Below are positions 33,000 to 45,497 of a stretch of 64,000 nt of DNA, one piece after another (position 1 is the first letter of the stretch; each line of letters starts with the position of its first letter). A program made the position numbers and the translations under genes. Origin of the DNA: Lonicera japonica (taxonomy: Eukaryota > Streptophyta > Magnoliopsida > Dipsacales > Caprifoliaceae); contig CM038471.1 of assembly GCA_021464415.1 (NCBI GenBank), positions 30,415,234 to 30,479,233 of the forward strand, written 5' to 3'. The notes under the pieces are model-generated. The model did no database searches and was not told the origin of the DNA. It saw only the letters and a program-made list of their open reading frames with translations.

Positions 33000-34250
33000 C
33001 ATGTCAAAAAGTCATCCAAGTGATGTGGAAATTATTGTTAGTGACATCACATGGCACTTTCATTGACCAAAAAAAAAAGTTGAAGTCTACGAAAGATTAC
33101 TACTCAACACTGACAAGAGCTTCGATCATATTCAAGTGAAGAGATTATATGTGTGAGTGTTTAGGAATTTATTATTAAGTTATTGATATTTGATCACAAG
33201 CATTTATTGCTCAAATTTTGAAAAATGCATTATCTTATACTTAAACATATTTTTTCTATAATTTATTATACTAATTAAAATGATTTTATTAAATTTTCAA
33301 GAATTGAAAAAGTAGACAAAAAACCTTTTTGCACACCATATATTTTGAATTATCTCATAGGCTTAAAACTATCTTTTGTGTTGATGGATAATGTATTAAT
33401 TAGATAATAAGGGTAAGTATGTTATAGGCCTTAAATCCTATTAATGTTCCTATGCAAGCTTAAACAGGCAACTTTTTGAAGTAAAAGTGGGTTGTTGTGC
33501 AAGCAATAGGCGCTTGTTGGGTTACAACAATTGCTTATTTATGCTTGGTAGTTAAGTTTTTTTATTTTTAGTTCCCAAACTCACTCGAATGAATATATTT
33601 TGTCCTAAACAGCTATGATCCTTTTGTGGGATATTTATACACTTGAAAAACATTTTCCAAATCATGCACTTATTTTCGTTTAGAAATCAATTTTGAACTT
33701 TAATTATCTTAATCTTGAACATTACTTTCATTGATTTCAAAAGCAATCTTAAGTATTTGATTTGAAAAACCAAATTTTTTATCATTTGATCAAATCTCTC
33801 TAACTTGGGAGTGTCAACATTGTATCTTTGCAAACACTTTGATAGAGTTATTATATCTTGGTGTATATCACCAAAACAAATTTTTTTTATTCATTTGTGA
33901 AAGATTTTTTCATAATATAGCAAAAGTGTTCTTATGAGAAGTATAGCAAAAAGAATTGCACTTTATATGAATGTTTGATCTTCACCAGTAAGAAGATCGT
34001 ATAATGGAAATTCTCGGGTACTGACCTCGAGCATGGACGTATATATGGTTTAAACAACTAAACTGCATAAACAAAACATTGTTGACTTTTACGATTCAAT
34101 CTTTCTAAACTCATGCTCCTTCATTATTTGATATTGAGTTTACATTGTCATTGATTTTTATTGTTTTAAATATTTATTTGAACAATTTTAAATTCCGCTT
34201 TTTTATTAAAAATCCTATTCATCCCCTCTAGTGTTATTTTTTGACCAACA
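33000..34250 (+). mobile_element. Old copia LTR, degenerate
   Basis: The end (CCTATTCATCCCCTCTAGTG and TTGACCAACA at 34250) and the middle (GTTTGATCTTCACC near 33985, ATTCTCGGGTACTGACC) match the 3' half of the copia LTR at 27529-28958 and, in reverse, 53160-54813. No second LTR or internal region nearby, so probably an old solo LTR. The left end is not clear. Confidence 0.6.
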
Positions 34251-34698
34251 AAAATCTTTATTTCTTCCGCTCTTTTCTTTTTTCTCTTTTCCACTTTTAG
34301 AATATTTTAATATAATTCAAAATAGTAGACAAGTTTTGGAAACATTGTTTTAGGGAAAGAGAAAAATGAAAGTTTTCATTCAGAAACCATATCACAAAAA
34401 CGGCAACTTCTAGTTAAGAATCATGTGCTATAACTTTAAAAGTGCAAAGTGCGAGTGGATTAGTCTAGTAATAAAAGTGTTCACTCGTATTTAGAAGATT
34501 TCGAATTCGAGTCACCTAGAGTTTGTAGTGCCATTGTTTAACAGATGCCATAATCTTAAAGATATTGTTTAATTCAAGCTAGAAAAGGACGGCTTCCATT
34601 AATACAAAAATAGTTGATGCCAAACATTGTATAATTCAATTTACACGAAAAATCACTTTAACATACTTGAATAAAACACCTTCAAAAATATAAAAAGA
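34251..34698. other. AT-rich intergenic DNA
   Basis: No gene, repeat or motif recognised. Confidence 0.4.
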
Positions 34699-34707
34699 AA
34701 TGTTTAA

Positions 34708-36331
34708 GGGTGATTTTATTTCTATCCACAATATCTTGCAGTTAATCCACGCTATTAAGTTAATATGCGTTGCCTACTAAATTAATCCATGAATGTGGAT
34801 GGACTGACAAAAAATATTATTGATTTAATTTTATAAATACTATTTTATTAATGATTTAATATTGAAAAATCCACTAGATTAATAACTACATCCACTTTAA
34901 TTAAATAAATAAAAATAGGGGCAATTAGTTTTAAGGACGAATAATCATTTCTCTATCTATTTAAGGACACAACTTTTATACCAATACTTTAAGGTCCAAA
35001 ATTCTGTTTAAAATACAAACTTTTATGGATAAATAATTAAAATTAAATTAATATAGCTACAAAACTAATTTATATTATTGTTATTCCTATAATGTCACTA
35101 TCATCTAATTAATTATTAAACTAATCTAAACTTTTAAAATCTTGCTAGAAACTAATATCTATAAAATGAAATTTAAAATTTAAATTTAAACAATCAAATA
35201 ACTTCTAACAACTTAATCAATTACTAAAATATAGAAAATCAAATAATTCAAAATTTAAATTTCAACAATCAAAAGAAATTAAACAACCTAATCAATTTGA
35301 TTAGTAATTAACAAGGGTGATTATATTACTATCAGCAAAATTTGTCAATCTATCCATTTTTTTGGGTTTTACTGAGATAATCTTTATTGCCTACTAAGTT
35401 TAACCACATTATTGGATAAACTTACAAAAATCAATATTGGCATAATTTTTATAAAATAATGATTCTTTTTAATTCAATTGTAAATTATATACTAAATTTT
35501 TACTTCTATCCACCGTCATATAATATATCAAAAAGTAAACATAAATTGTATAATAAAATGATATTTATAATATATATAATTTATTGTTAATTATATCCAC
35601 TTTCCAAACTCGAGATTAGACTATAAGATTAGACTATAGTCTATGATTTACATTTGTTTTCAGAATTGAGATTATACAATAATTTACATTAGTTTTGAAA
35701 TAGTAATTAAATAGTAAGTATAGTTTGAAATATTTGTAATACGTCTACAAAATTTAGTTCCTACCTAGAAGTAAATTAAAATTATAACTTTAATTACAGA
35801 TTTATCATGGCAAACAAGAAAACAAACATATATTATAGTTGAATATTCTTCCTTTGACTTGAAAGAATTGAGATTGAAGGAAACGATGTTTGTTGCCTCC
35901 AACTTGTAATTCTTAATTAGGTTCTTAAGTTCTAATTTTGCTTTATTTTTATTTATTTAGAGCCCTCATTGTATAGAAAAAAGAAAAAGAAAATAGTAAA
36001 CTCATTTGTTGAAAAAAATTATTCGTTAGTATTATGATGTAATAATATAAATTAATTACGCCCAGTTTGATAGAATTGTATATTTTTGATGAATAATGAA
36101 TTTATAGTCCTTGCATCAAGATACCTTTTAACAAATTAAGAAAATATATTATTAAGGAAGTATATTCTAATTAGGAAACTAATTTTAAAAGTAAATACAT
36201 TTAAAAGAATTATTAATTGGAGGATATACTTCTCAATTTTTATAAGGAAGTTTTGATAAATTTATTTCAACATTAACATAAATCAAGGGTGGATTAACTG
36301 CAAAAATCCGCGGATAGAAATAAAATTATCC
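34708..36331. mobile_element. Mutator-like non-autonomous element (1624 bp)
   Basis: Perfect 9-bp duplication AATGTTTAA at 34699-34707 and 36332-36340. Inverted ends: left GGGTGATTTTATTTCTATCC, complement of right GGATAATTTTATTTCTATCC, both going on to TTGCAGTTAATCCAC. A 9-bp duplication with long inverted ends is the pattern of Mutator-like elements. No transposase. A second diverged copy of the left end lies inside (about 35316-35440, GGGTGATTATATTACTATC), so a related copy may have inserted or been duplicated within it. Confidence 0.8.
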
Positions 36332-36340
36332 AATGTTTAA

Positions 36341-37067
36341 TTACCTACTTTACCTGTCTCTATTCTCTAAATATGGTATCTTCAAATTCTTGAGGAATCT
36401 TCCTTTTGGCATAATTAATAAAACAAATTAAATTACAATAAGTTGATAGATTATCCAAATGCCTATATTAATTTTTTGAAAATACCGCATTATTGCACTA
36501 AGAATATATGGTGCGCTATAGTAATTGGTGAGACTCGAACTTAAAATTTTTAAATATAAATCTTCTTGCAATGAAGATGCACCAACTTGCTCTCTCAAAT
36601 ACGCTAACTAACAATTGCTACTTAGATAAGCCTTATCACCACATGCACATAATAGTACAATTATTAGATGTCCATGTCGCGCTGAAAGGTAATGTACAAA
36701 GTATCCTTATCAAGTACCTACCATTGAATTACTCAATCTCATGTGTTTCAAATTAATAGTTCCCACCTTGGTTTAAAACTTCTAAAGAACACATTGATTT
36801 AATTCAACCTAATCAATTAACGATGGATAATACTACTTTTCGTTGTGAGATTTAATACATTTATTATGTTGCTATGATGAAATAATTCTTGAAAGACATT
36901 ACTTCTAAACATATTTTTAGAATACAGTAAAGTATTACATATCTATTAGTCAGCAATAAATTATATATATTTTTTACTTATGATTGAACTAATTCACTAA
37001 CTAATATATTGACGACATATATATGATCTCGATCTCAAATATATATATATATATATGAAAAATTTTA
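36341..37067. other. AT-rich intergenic DNA
   Basis: No gene recognised. The frame 36571-36756 has no visible domain. TA repeats at 37040-37056. Confidence 0.35.
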
Positions 37068-37195
37068 AGTAAGGACTAGACCTTACGGATTGGTCTTTTT
37101 TACGACGCTTTTGAGTCGTAAAAACACACCGCCAAGTGTTTTTACCACACTAAAGTATCGTAAAAAGACCCAATCCGTAAGGTCTGGACTTTACC
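37068..37195. mobile_element. Fold-back MITE of about 128 bp
   Basis: Left arm AGACCTTACGGATTGGTCTT (37078-37097) and right-arm complement AGACCTTACGGATTGGGTCT pair almost perfectly, with further pairing into TTTTTACGA. The unit can form one long hairpin. TA-rich DNA on both sides suggests a TA-type target, but no clean duplication can be set apart from the TA repeats. Confidence 0.65.
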
Positions 37196-38870
37196 AGAAA
37201 TGCTCTATATATATATGGATGAGTTATATATGTATATATATAACTTGACAATCTGAAAAAGGAAAAAAGAATCACTAAATTGTGGACAGCCAAAGGGGGC
37301 ACGACAACATTATAATATAAGAATTTTGTTTAGTTCATAACCAATCATGAGACTCTTTTTAGCATTTTCTCATTTGCAACCCAAAAAGAAAGGTTATTCT
37401 AAAAGTTATTCTAAGTATGTTACGTACATCTCATGTGCACCATCAAAGACTCAAAATTTCAACTTGATTGGCCCACACATTTACAAATTACCAAACCATC
37501 CCTAAAAATCAATCCAAAAGATATAAAATAAAGTAAATCGAAAGTGATTTAGTAGTTGCTCAAGAGAAGTTAGTGCCCTGAATACATAATAGTTTTAGAA
37601 CGAGTCTTTTTCGAAAGTTATGTTAATCGCATAGTGAATGGGCACCTATGATGTGATTTTCCACCCAAAATTAACACATTATAATTTGGAAAGAGGTTTA
37701 TATTGATTTTAGAAGAACACATAATTAAGATATTTATTACGAGTCGAACATGTGTATTGGCTCAAAAAGTGAGTTTACACAAGCCAACTTTATTACAATT
37801 TAGTTTAGTTTTTGGCTTGAAAATATTGAATCAAATTCGATTAATTTGATCTAAATTGGAGTTGGTTTAAATTTTATTTTTTCTAAAATACTAGTTTTTG
37901 TGTGTAATAATATATGTAGAACTTGTATATATACAATTTGAATATAATAACTTACTAAAAAAAATATTATTGTTGTGATTAAAAACTTCTAATCTATTAC
38001 TTACTTATTCGAGTTCGAATCCACACTCCCTCTCAACAAAATTAAATAAAAATATATAACATTGGGCTTGTTATTTGCTTAATTAAAATTCCAAAGCAAA
38101 AATATTTTCCATTGACATTGTAAATGAGAATTATGATTTTTTTTAAAACAATTTTTTACATTTTGATAAGCTCGAAATGCCAATCAGCTACATAGAAAGG
38201 AAGAGTAAAGGTATCTCGAACTTGACTTTTAACTAATGTTGTATTCGCTATCAACCTCCACTTGAAATATTGTGGGTTTCATTCCCACCTCTATAGAATT
38301 TATAATATTTATAAAGTAAGAGACTTTACACATTTGTATCAAAACAAATTTTCTTTTACATACAAAAAAGAAAAAATAATGCAATTGATTTTTATTATTT
38401 TAAATACCAACAAAATAAACATAAGCGATTAATTTGTATCAAAACCTCTTTACTAAAAATCATCAACAAAAAAAAAACAAATTTTCAAAAGTAAAATCAA
38501 TTAAAATCCGGGTCTCAACTCATATGATAAAAGTGAGTTAATTCACGCAAATAAAAAGTTAAATTTCTTTTCCCTTCATCCAACCCTAAGATTTATTTAC
38601 TTATATATATAACAGTAAAGTAAGAATTCGGGAAGCGCAAAAGGGCTTTTCGGACTTTCTCCTTATTTCAAATTTTCAACTAGAAATTAGGTAGAAGGTC
38701 TTACTACACATTGATTTTTACCAAAACTCTAATGAATAATATTTTTTTGAATGAAAGGCCTATTTTTAATTGGTAATTAGTATAAGAGGCCTATTTTTTT
38801 TATATATTTTAAATGAAGGTATTTGAATAAATTTAAATATCATTTAATTAATAAAAACATGTTATATATT
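37196..38870. other. AT-rich intergenic DNA
   Basis: No gene or clear repeat structure recognised. Confidence 0.35.
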
Positions 38871-38879
38871 ATCTAAATT

Positions 38880-39125
38880 ACCCCCTCTTTATGAAATTTG
38901 CACAAAAAATATGAATATTGCAGTGAAATATGGACTGCAATATGAACTTTGCACTAGAAATATGGACTGCAAATTTACATTGCAGTAAAATATGGACTGC
39001 AATATGAACTTTGTACCAAAAATATGGACTGCAAAGTTCATATTGCAGTGAAATATGGACTGCAAAGTTCATATTGCAGTGAAATATAGGCTGTAAAGTT
39101 CATATTGCAATCCATATTTTAATGC
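38880..39125. repeat. Palindromic short repeats built on ATATGGACTGCAA
   Basis: Five exact copies of ATATGGACTGCAA and one variant (ATATAGGCTGTAA), spaced about 30 bp. Between them GCAATATGAACTTTGC and its complement GCAAAGTTCATATTGC alternate, so neighbouring units can pair. The minus-strand open frame 38878-39072 comes from the repeats. Confidence 0.75.
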
Positions 39126-40080
39126 ATATTAGTATTTTTTTTGTTTATTTTAAGGGTTGGGATGTCATTTTATAATGAAAAAAAAAATACATGTTATATT
39201 ATTAATAAAATAAAAAATATACCCTTTATTTATAAAAAAATTACTCCTTAACTTTAGTGTGAACTTTTTGTTCTAATAAAAACTTTTTTTTAATTATCCC
39301 TATTTTCAGATGCACAATTTCAAAGAAACACAAACAATTAGAAAAACTTCACTTCTCACCTAGCGTCATACACTTTTTGTATCGCATCTACGTCAAGATA
39401 AGCCACGTGGATAGAAAACCACCCAGACTTACACATGTCACCACAATATCTGCATTTCACAAAAAATTCATGCACCCAAAAAACTGCCTCACCCTTCGCT
39501 TGCTTCAAACAAACTATATATTAAAAATCAAAAGTTCTACGCACATTCTAATTTCTTATTTTTCTCTCTACCCGCTTTCTATAACTAACGAGTCTGGTTA
39601 GTGTCTCGATGTTAACGCACTGGGTTTAATTTTAATAATATTAAAAGTTTGTTTGAATTAAATTTTGATAATTACAAAAGTTAATTAGGATAGTTTCTAT
39701 TTGCATTTTATTTTTTATTTTATTATAATTTATTTTTCATTTGTTCGATAACAAGTTGATAAGTGTATGTTATTCATCTGATAATAAGTTAGTAAAAACT
39801 TGAAAATATCTTATTTGCTTGTTATTGAACAAGTATGCGGGCATATATTTGCTTATCATCAAACGAATACAATGCCTTTACTCCTTCATCGAACGAATGA
39901 AAAAAAAAGTGTTAATAAATATTTTATAAAATATTTGTGATTGATTACTTTTCCACAAACACCGATTAATTGTGATTAATTAAGTTGTGCCAAAACTATT
40001 TTAATACTATGGGGCAAGAAAATAAGATAAAACAAAAGCTCACTTTCTTTCTCTAAAATTTATTTATTTTTACAATTTTT
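39126..40080. other. AT-rich upstream region of the phospholipase D gene
   Basis: No gene seen. A run of TA (40086-40105) lies about 105-120 bp before the start codon at 40208 and may hold the TATA box of the gene. Confidence 0.35.
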
Positions 40081-40252
40081 ACAAATATATATATATATAT
40101 ATTATTGTCGAGTGTCTCTATTTCTAAGCTGTGAAAAAGGATATGCCAAACGTGACCACCGGGGATTCTTCGAATTGCGGTAGAGAAAATTTATCTAGAA
40201 AATTGCAATGTCGTCGGAGCATCTTCTCTCCGGCGGCAATTCGAAGTATTCT

Positions 40253-40450
40253 CCGATCAAGAAGGAAGCAGAGGCATTGCCGCTGGAGATGTCGTCACCG
40301 AGCTCGTTCCTATGCGGTTGCGAGCGAACGGTGATCTTCGATGAATTGCCTCCGATCAAGAAGGAAGCAGAGGCAATGCCGCCGGAGATGATGTCACCGA
40401 GCTCGTTCCGGTGCGGTTGCGATTGAACGGTGATCTTCGATGAATTGCCG
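40253..40450 (+). repeat. 99-bp tandem duplication inside exon 1
   Basis: Two units, 40253-40351 and 40352-40450, each starting CCGATCAAGAAGGAAGCAGA. The duplication adds 33 codons in frame. The second unit has CGA changed to a TGA stop at 40424-40426 (first unit reads CERTV, second CD-stop-TV). Confidence 0.9.
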
Positions 40451-40782
40451 AAGGCTATGATAGTATCGGTGTCGAGACCAGATGCTAGTGATTTTAGTCC
40501 CTTGCTTCTCTCGTACACAATTGAACTCCAATACAAACAGGCAAATTTCTGTCTCTCTCTCTCTAATATACTCAAATGCGCATACTTAAATAGGCAAAAT
40601 TATGCATATAAATATATAATGAATGCATATATATATTCACACTTATACAGCGATACTCGAGTTCATCTCTATGTTTGTGTGTGAGCTGTGGTTTGATTTA
40701 GTTGAATCACTGTTTGGTTGATGAGATGATTGTGGAAGAAGAACAATTAGCGAAGAAAACTTTCTGTGTTATGTTTCAGTAT

Positions 40783-40870
40783 TAGTTTTGTTTGTTGACT
40801 CAATTAGTGCATAATTCAGTTTAGGATAGTTTTGTTTGTTGACTCAATTAGTGCATAATTCAGTTTAGGA
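40783..40870. repeat. 44-bp tandem duplication in intron 1
   Basis: TAGTTTTGTTTGTTGACTCA repeats at 40783 and 40827; the two units look identical. Confidence 0.9.
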
Positions 40871-40965
40871 AATAAAGTTGTACCGTGAGTGGAATGTTCT
40901 GTATTTGTTTGTTCTCACAATTTTGGAAAGCTTTCGGAGTTTACTTCTTTGAATTTCTTGATTAA

Positions 40966-41033
40966 TTAAGATTGGATTTATTTAACTTGCTCAATTTGAT
41001 TAAGATTGGATTTATTTAACTTGCTCAATTTGA
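40966..41033. repeat. 34-bp tandem duplication in intron 1
   Basis: TTAAGATTGGATTTATTTAA at 40966 recurs at 41000; the units look identical. Confidence 0.9.
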
Positions 41034-41050
41034 CAGTTCATTTCATACCT

Positions 41051-41207
41051 TCTTGTTATTATGGTAATTATTGTGACGTATGGAATGACTTAAGTTGACT
41101 GGATTGACTGCATATCCTATTTATCTATTTGTCTTTGCAGAAGTTAGGATCATCAATTTTCACCTTGTTGTTGTGATCTTGTTTTTATTTTCTTTCCATG
41201 TTTGATT
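41051..41207. repeat. Intron 1 segment with a second copy at 61.5 kb
   Basis: About 155 bp match 61527-61679 with few changes (TTATTATGGTAATTATTG, GACTTAAGTTGACTGGATTG, GAAGTTAGGATCATCAATTT). Flanking DNA differs on both sides. Confidence 0.85.
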
Positions 41208-44200
41208 TATAGGTTCGATTTATGATCTCTTTATGTCCTTTTTAGAAGTAGAGTTATTATTATTTTTTTCCAGAAGTAAATAGATAAATAATTTGTGGCC
41301 TCGCCTAGCCTAGCCACCTAATCCATGCCTAGGCATTCTAGGCACCCTCCTGCCGCCCCGACTTTCGCCAGGGGCTTTTCAGAACATTGAAAATAGTGGT
41401 ATTTAAGATATTTACGCATGCTTATTTTAGCCTTAATTCTCTAGAATATAGTTTGAGCCCATTTCATGTTGCTATTGGAGAGATCTCATTGTACTTGTGA
41501 ATTCATTTGATAGCGGTGGACCAGCCCTTTCCTTGAGGGTGAACCATGTAAATAATTATATTTTGTGTGCGTTTGATTTCAATTTTCTTCTTGCTCTCTC
41601 AGTGTAATGCCTTATAGTCTCTAGATGCTAACTTTTGGATTGAACCACATGAGCTGATTAGCAATGAAGATGCACAATAGTTGCAAAAATAATGCCACAT
41701 AAGCAGAACAAGATCAGAATCAAAACCAAGGATATATGCGGTTTGATCAACTATGTCCATGGCAATGAGGCAAAGGGCTTTGTTATACTGTTATTCATGC
41801 ATTCATTAGTTACGGAATTACAAAATTGTTTCTAAAGGAGTTGATAATGTTTTCCCTACACTCTTTAGTAGCTTATGAGTACCAAATGTTTGACCCTTCT
41901 ATTGTTGGGCTAATCTTATGTGTCCAGCCAATCCCCAACGTTAAGTGGAGTGATATGGCAATCTATTGTCCACAATCACCATTTTGTTGTCACAAATGTT
42001 GAATTGTCATCTGCATCACGGTTGCTGGATATGATGCAACATCATGGGAACCACCAATAAATGAAAATTCTTCCTATGTGATCTTTTACTGCTTTTAAAA
42101 AACGTATGAATGTCGGTTCATATATGATTCATTGACCAATTTCTATCTTGTGTAATATTTCAAATGTGCACCCAATGAGTATGTGTCATATTTTTGCGTT
42201 ATATTTGTTTGGTCAATGCCCCTTGAAATCAATTAACTATTCAGTTTGAAATAATTTTACATAGATATTGAGGAGATTACGAAATGTGAGCTGTGCGATT
42301 GAAGTTTTTTTTGTTGGAATTTGCTACTTTTTCTTATTCGTTATTAATCCAACGGTTCTGAGGGATTTTTAATCTTTCATGACAGCAACATATAAGCCAC
42401 AAAGTTGAATGATCATTTATATGGAATAACTTCCTACAAGAATTTAATTAATAAAGATAAGAGCAAAAATTAGGGTAAGTCGTTTATGGCATTCTGTCTG
42501 TGTTTGAAGCTAGGTATCATTGTACTTGGTCTTCTTTTTACTTTTACTTTTCCTTTCTTCCTTTTTGTTCATTAATTTTTTTTTTATTCAAGCATTCTAT
42601 TCTTGGATAAAACCCATGGTGCAAGCTGAGAGGGAAGGGGAAGGGGCAAGGCTCAAACCCATGACCACTTTTTTGGACATGAACCCATGACCCAGAGCTT
42701 GCTAATATTTTACCAATTCCCTATAAACCCTTGAGCCATGGGCAGGTCCTTTGTATTTGGTGTTCTGGTGGATGGTACTTCTATTACATCGCCGAACTAA
42801 AACTTCTAAAACTTCATTAAGCATATCCTGATTCTATGCGAAGTGTTAAGTGGGCTAAATATTCAATTTATCTGTATATTTAAGACGACATATTTTGTTT
42901 AATGTGAAATGACTAATATGAAAGGCAAAGAATAATTAAGTTATTCACAACATTCATATTGTCTTCTGGTAGATTTAAATTCGTTTATGTAATGTGGCAT
43001 AGCAAGAGGCAAAGAGGGAGCTTAAGTCTTGAACCCTGTGATTTAGTCTAGATTGCACAAAGAGGTTCCTTCCTTCTAAAAGGAAAGATATGAGATCATT
43101 TTTTTATTTTTTTTGATAAGAAGTGTTATTGATGAAATGTTGACTTTTTAATATTTTGATTTCTTACATGTTTCCACTAAAACGAGATCTTTATTGCTAT
43201 TGCATATTTATGCATGATTTTCTTCTTAATTCTGTTTGATTCCATTGCCCGGATTTCTTTCTACACTCAAGGAAATCCCGAGCTTTGATTATCTGTCTGT
43301 TTAATGACGTGTCTTCTTGCTACTATTTCAAACTTTATTTTGTGGCAACTTCAACAATATGTGAACGGTATGATAAATTATATATTTATTTAACAGTTTA
43401 GGTGGCGTTTACTGAAGAAGGCTTCACAAGTTATTTATTTACACTACGCATTGAGGAAACGTGCAATAATTGAGGAATTTCATGAGAAACAAGAGTAGGT
43501 TTTTCCTTAATTTTTGAGATGTTATTGCCTTTCCTTTTCTATCATACAAAGTTTCGCAAACTTCTCTGTTTCAGATTCATATCTTATCTTTTTGCGGGTA
43601 CCCCTCACATTATTGTCCACATAAAGAATTTGATTTTGATTTGTATTGAAACATTCATGAAAGGTTAAAAGAATGGCTTCAACACATCGGAATAGGGGAT
43701 CATACAGCAGTTATGCATGATGATGATGAACCTGATGATGGAGCAGTTCCTATTCATAATGAAGATAGTGTTAGAAAAAGGTGATTTCTCGTACTGTATC
43801 ACTCGTGCTATAGTGCTTTAGCATCAATGGGATTTGAGAATATGAAATTATATTGATAATTGTTGCTATAATTGTGTTAGCACAAAGACCTAAGTGAATA
43901 TATATTACAATAGTTGTAACGATGACGTAGTGTAACGAATTTATATCGCTCGTCGGATATGTGACACAAGGGTTGGGATTCCCTGCATGCAGATAATCAC
44001 AAATGATCCATTGAAGTAATCTGAACCTTTGATTTCGTTATCCATGGTTATCGTTCGATTTGTTGTATCACATCATCGTTACAATGTTTGTAACCAATAA
44101 TCTTTCCAATATAAATAGAACACAAATAAACCCTAAGGTAACAAGAAAAGGAAATACATAAATAATGAATGACTCAATTAATACAATCCCCCATCTGTGG

Positions 44201-44932
44201 TATGGTTCAACCAGAGACAAAACAATACAATAATCAAAATAAATTCCATTAAGTAAAATCTATTGACATAAATGAAAAATATTGATTTCCAATAGGATCC
44301 ACCAAAGACTCTTCTCCATAATTCTTATAGTTCTTACGGATTGGTCGGATACGCAGATATGTACCATCAAGGGCTGCTCTCCCAATTATTTGCCCAGCAC
44401 TTGGCAATCAACAAACAATTTCAGACAAAGCTAAAGTTGCAATGCAAGGGTATCTTAATCACTTTCTTGGAGACATTGATATTGTAAATTCTCGAGAGGT
44501 ACATTACATCCATGTTTCTCCTTTTCTGATATAAATACAACATGGAAATATCAAAATAGTTACGCCTCCTTCAGAGATTTACATTGTGGCAACGTCACTT
44601 ACTATCATTGGGATTTATAATTCACCCTCAAAAAAAATTTAAAACTACATAATATTTATATTTTAGGGTCACATGTCTCTGAAACAAAGTCCATAATTAG
44701 CTGATGCTTAAAGTTGGAGAGTTTTCCATTGGAGGAAAAACTAGTAATCCTTGTTATCTCAATTATATCAATAACTCTAAGCAAATGTAAGTCTCTTACA
44801 TAAAAACTGACATATCAAATATGGCCACCATGTATTGGTTAAAAGAACTTACGTTAAATATTTATGTCCATGTAGAAGTACTCAAATTTTAGAGGTTAAC
44901 GAGTTAGTACATGTTAAAGAGCATGATATACA

Positions 44933-45190
44933 TTGTTGGCCCACTACCTAACAATTTAAGCTTTTGGGAATGATGATTCCGAACATAGTATTAGAGCTAA
45001 GGTTCCGCAAAGTCTCAAGTTCGAATCTTCCTTCTTGCATTTGTTTCCCCCTTTGTGTTTGTGAAGTATGCAAGTTGTTGTTTATGCACCAAGTGCACCT
45101 TTGTTTGATTTGCCTCTCCACGTGCGAGTGGGGTTTGCACGTATTTAAGTCCCTCATATATTGTATATTTGACTTGAAACAACAAAACTA
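44933..45190 (+). mobile_element. Possible SINE- or TRIM-like short element in intron 4
   Basis: Contains a tRNA-like stretch with a box B resembling AGTTCGAATCTT (about 45016-45027) and a degenerate GTATTAGAGCTAAGG (about 44988) that recalls an initiator-Met primer site (TGGTATCAGAGC). No clear ends or duplication. Family uncertain. Confidence 0.35.
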
Positions 45191-45371
45191 AACTTAGATT
45201 CCATAAATCACTCCGATGACATAAATAGTAGGAACCTTGCTTTCCAACACTGCCCCTCAAAACTAACAGAGGTGTCAAACCGAAATCAATTTGTGTCATA
45301 ATATTCTGAGAATTTGTGAAAAATTGTTCCCCTTTAAGTCAAACATGGGTTTCCAAACAAATATCCAATAT

Positions 45372-45497
45372 AATTTTGTTTTGCTCGAAAATGTGCATGC
45401 CCAAGGAAGTACCCAAACAGTAAACTCATAATGCAATTTTGTTTTGCTCGAAAATGTGCATGCCCAAGGAAGTACCCAAACAGTAAACTCATAATGC
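45372..45497. repeat. 63-bp tandem duplication in intron 4
   Basis: AATTTTGTTTTGCTCGAAAA at 45372 recurs at 45435, with identical following sequence. The minus-strand frame 45334-45579 spans it with a 21-codon repeat but has no gene-like context. Confidence 0.9.
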
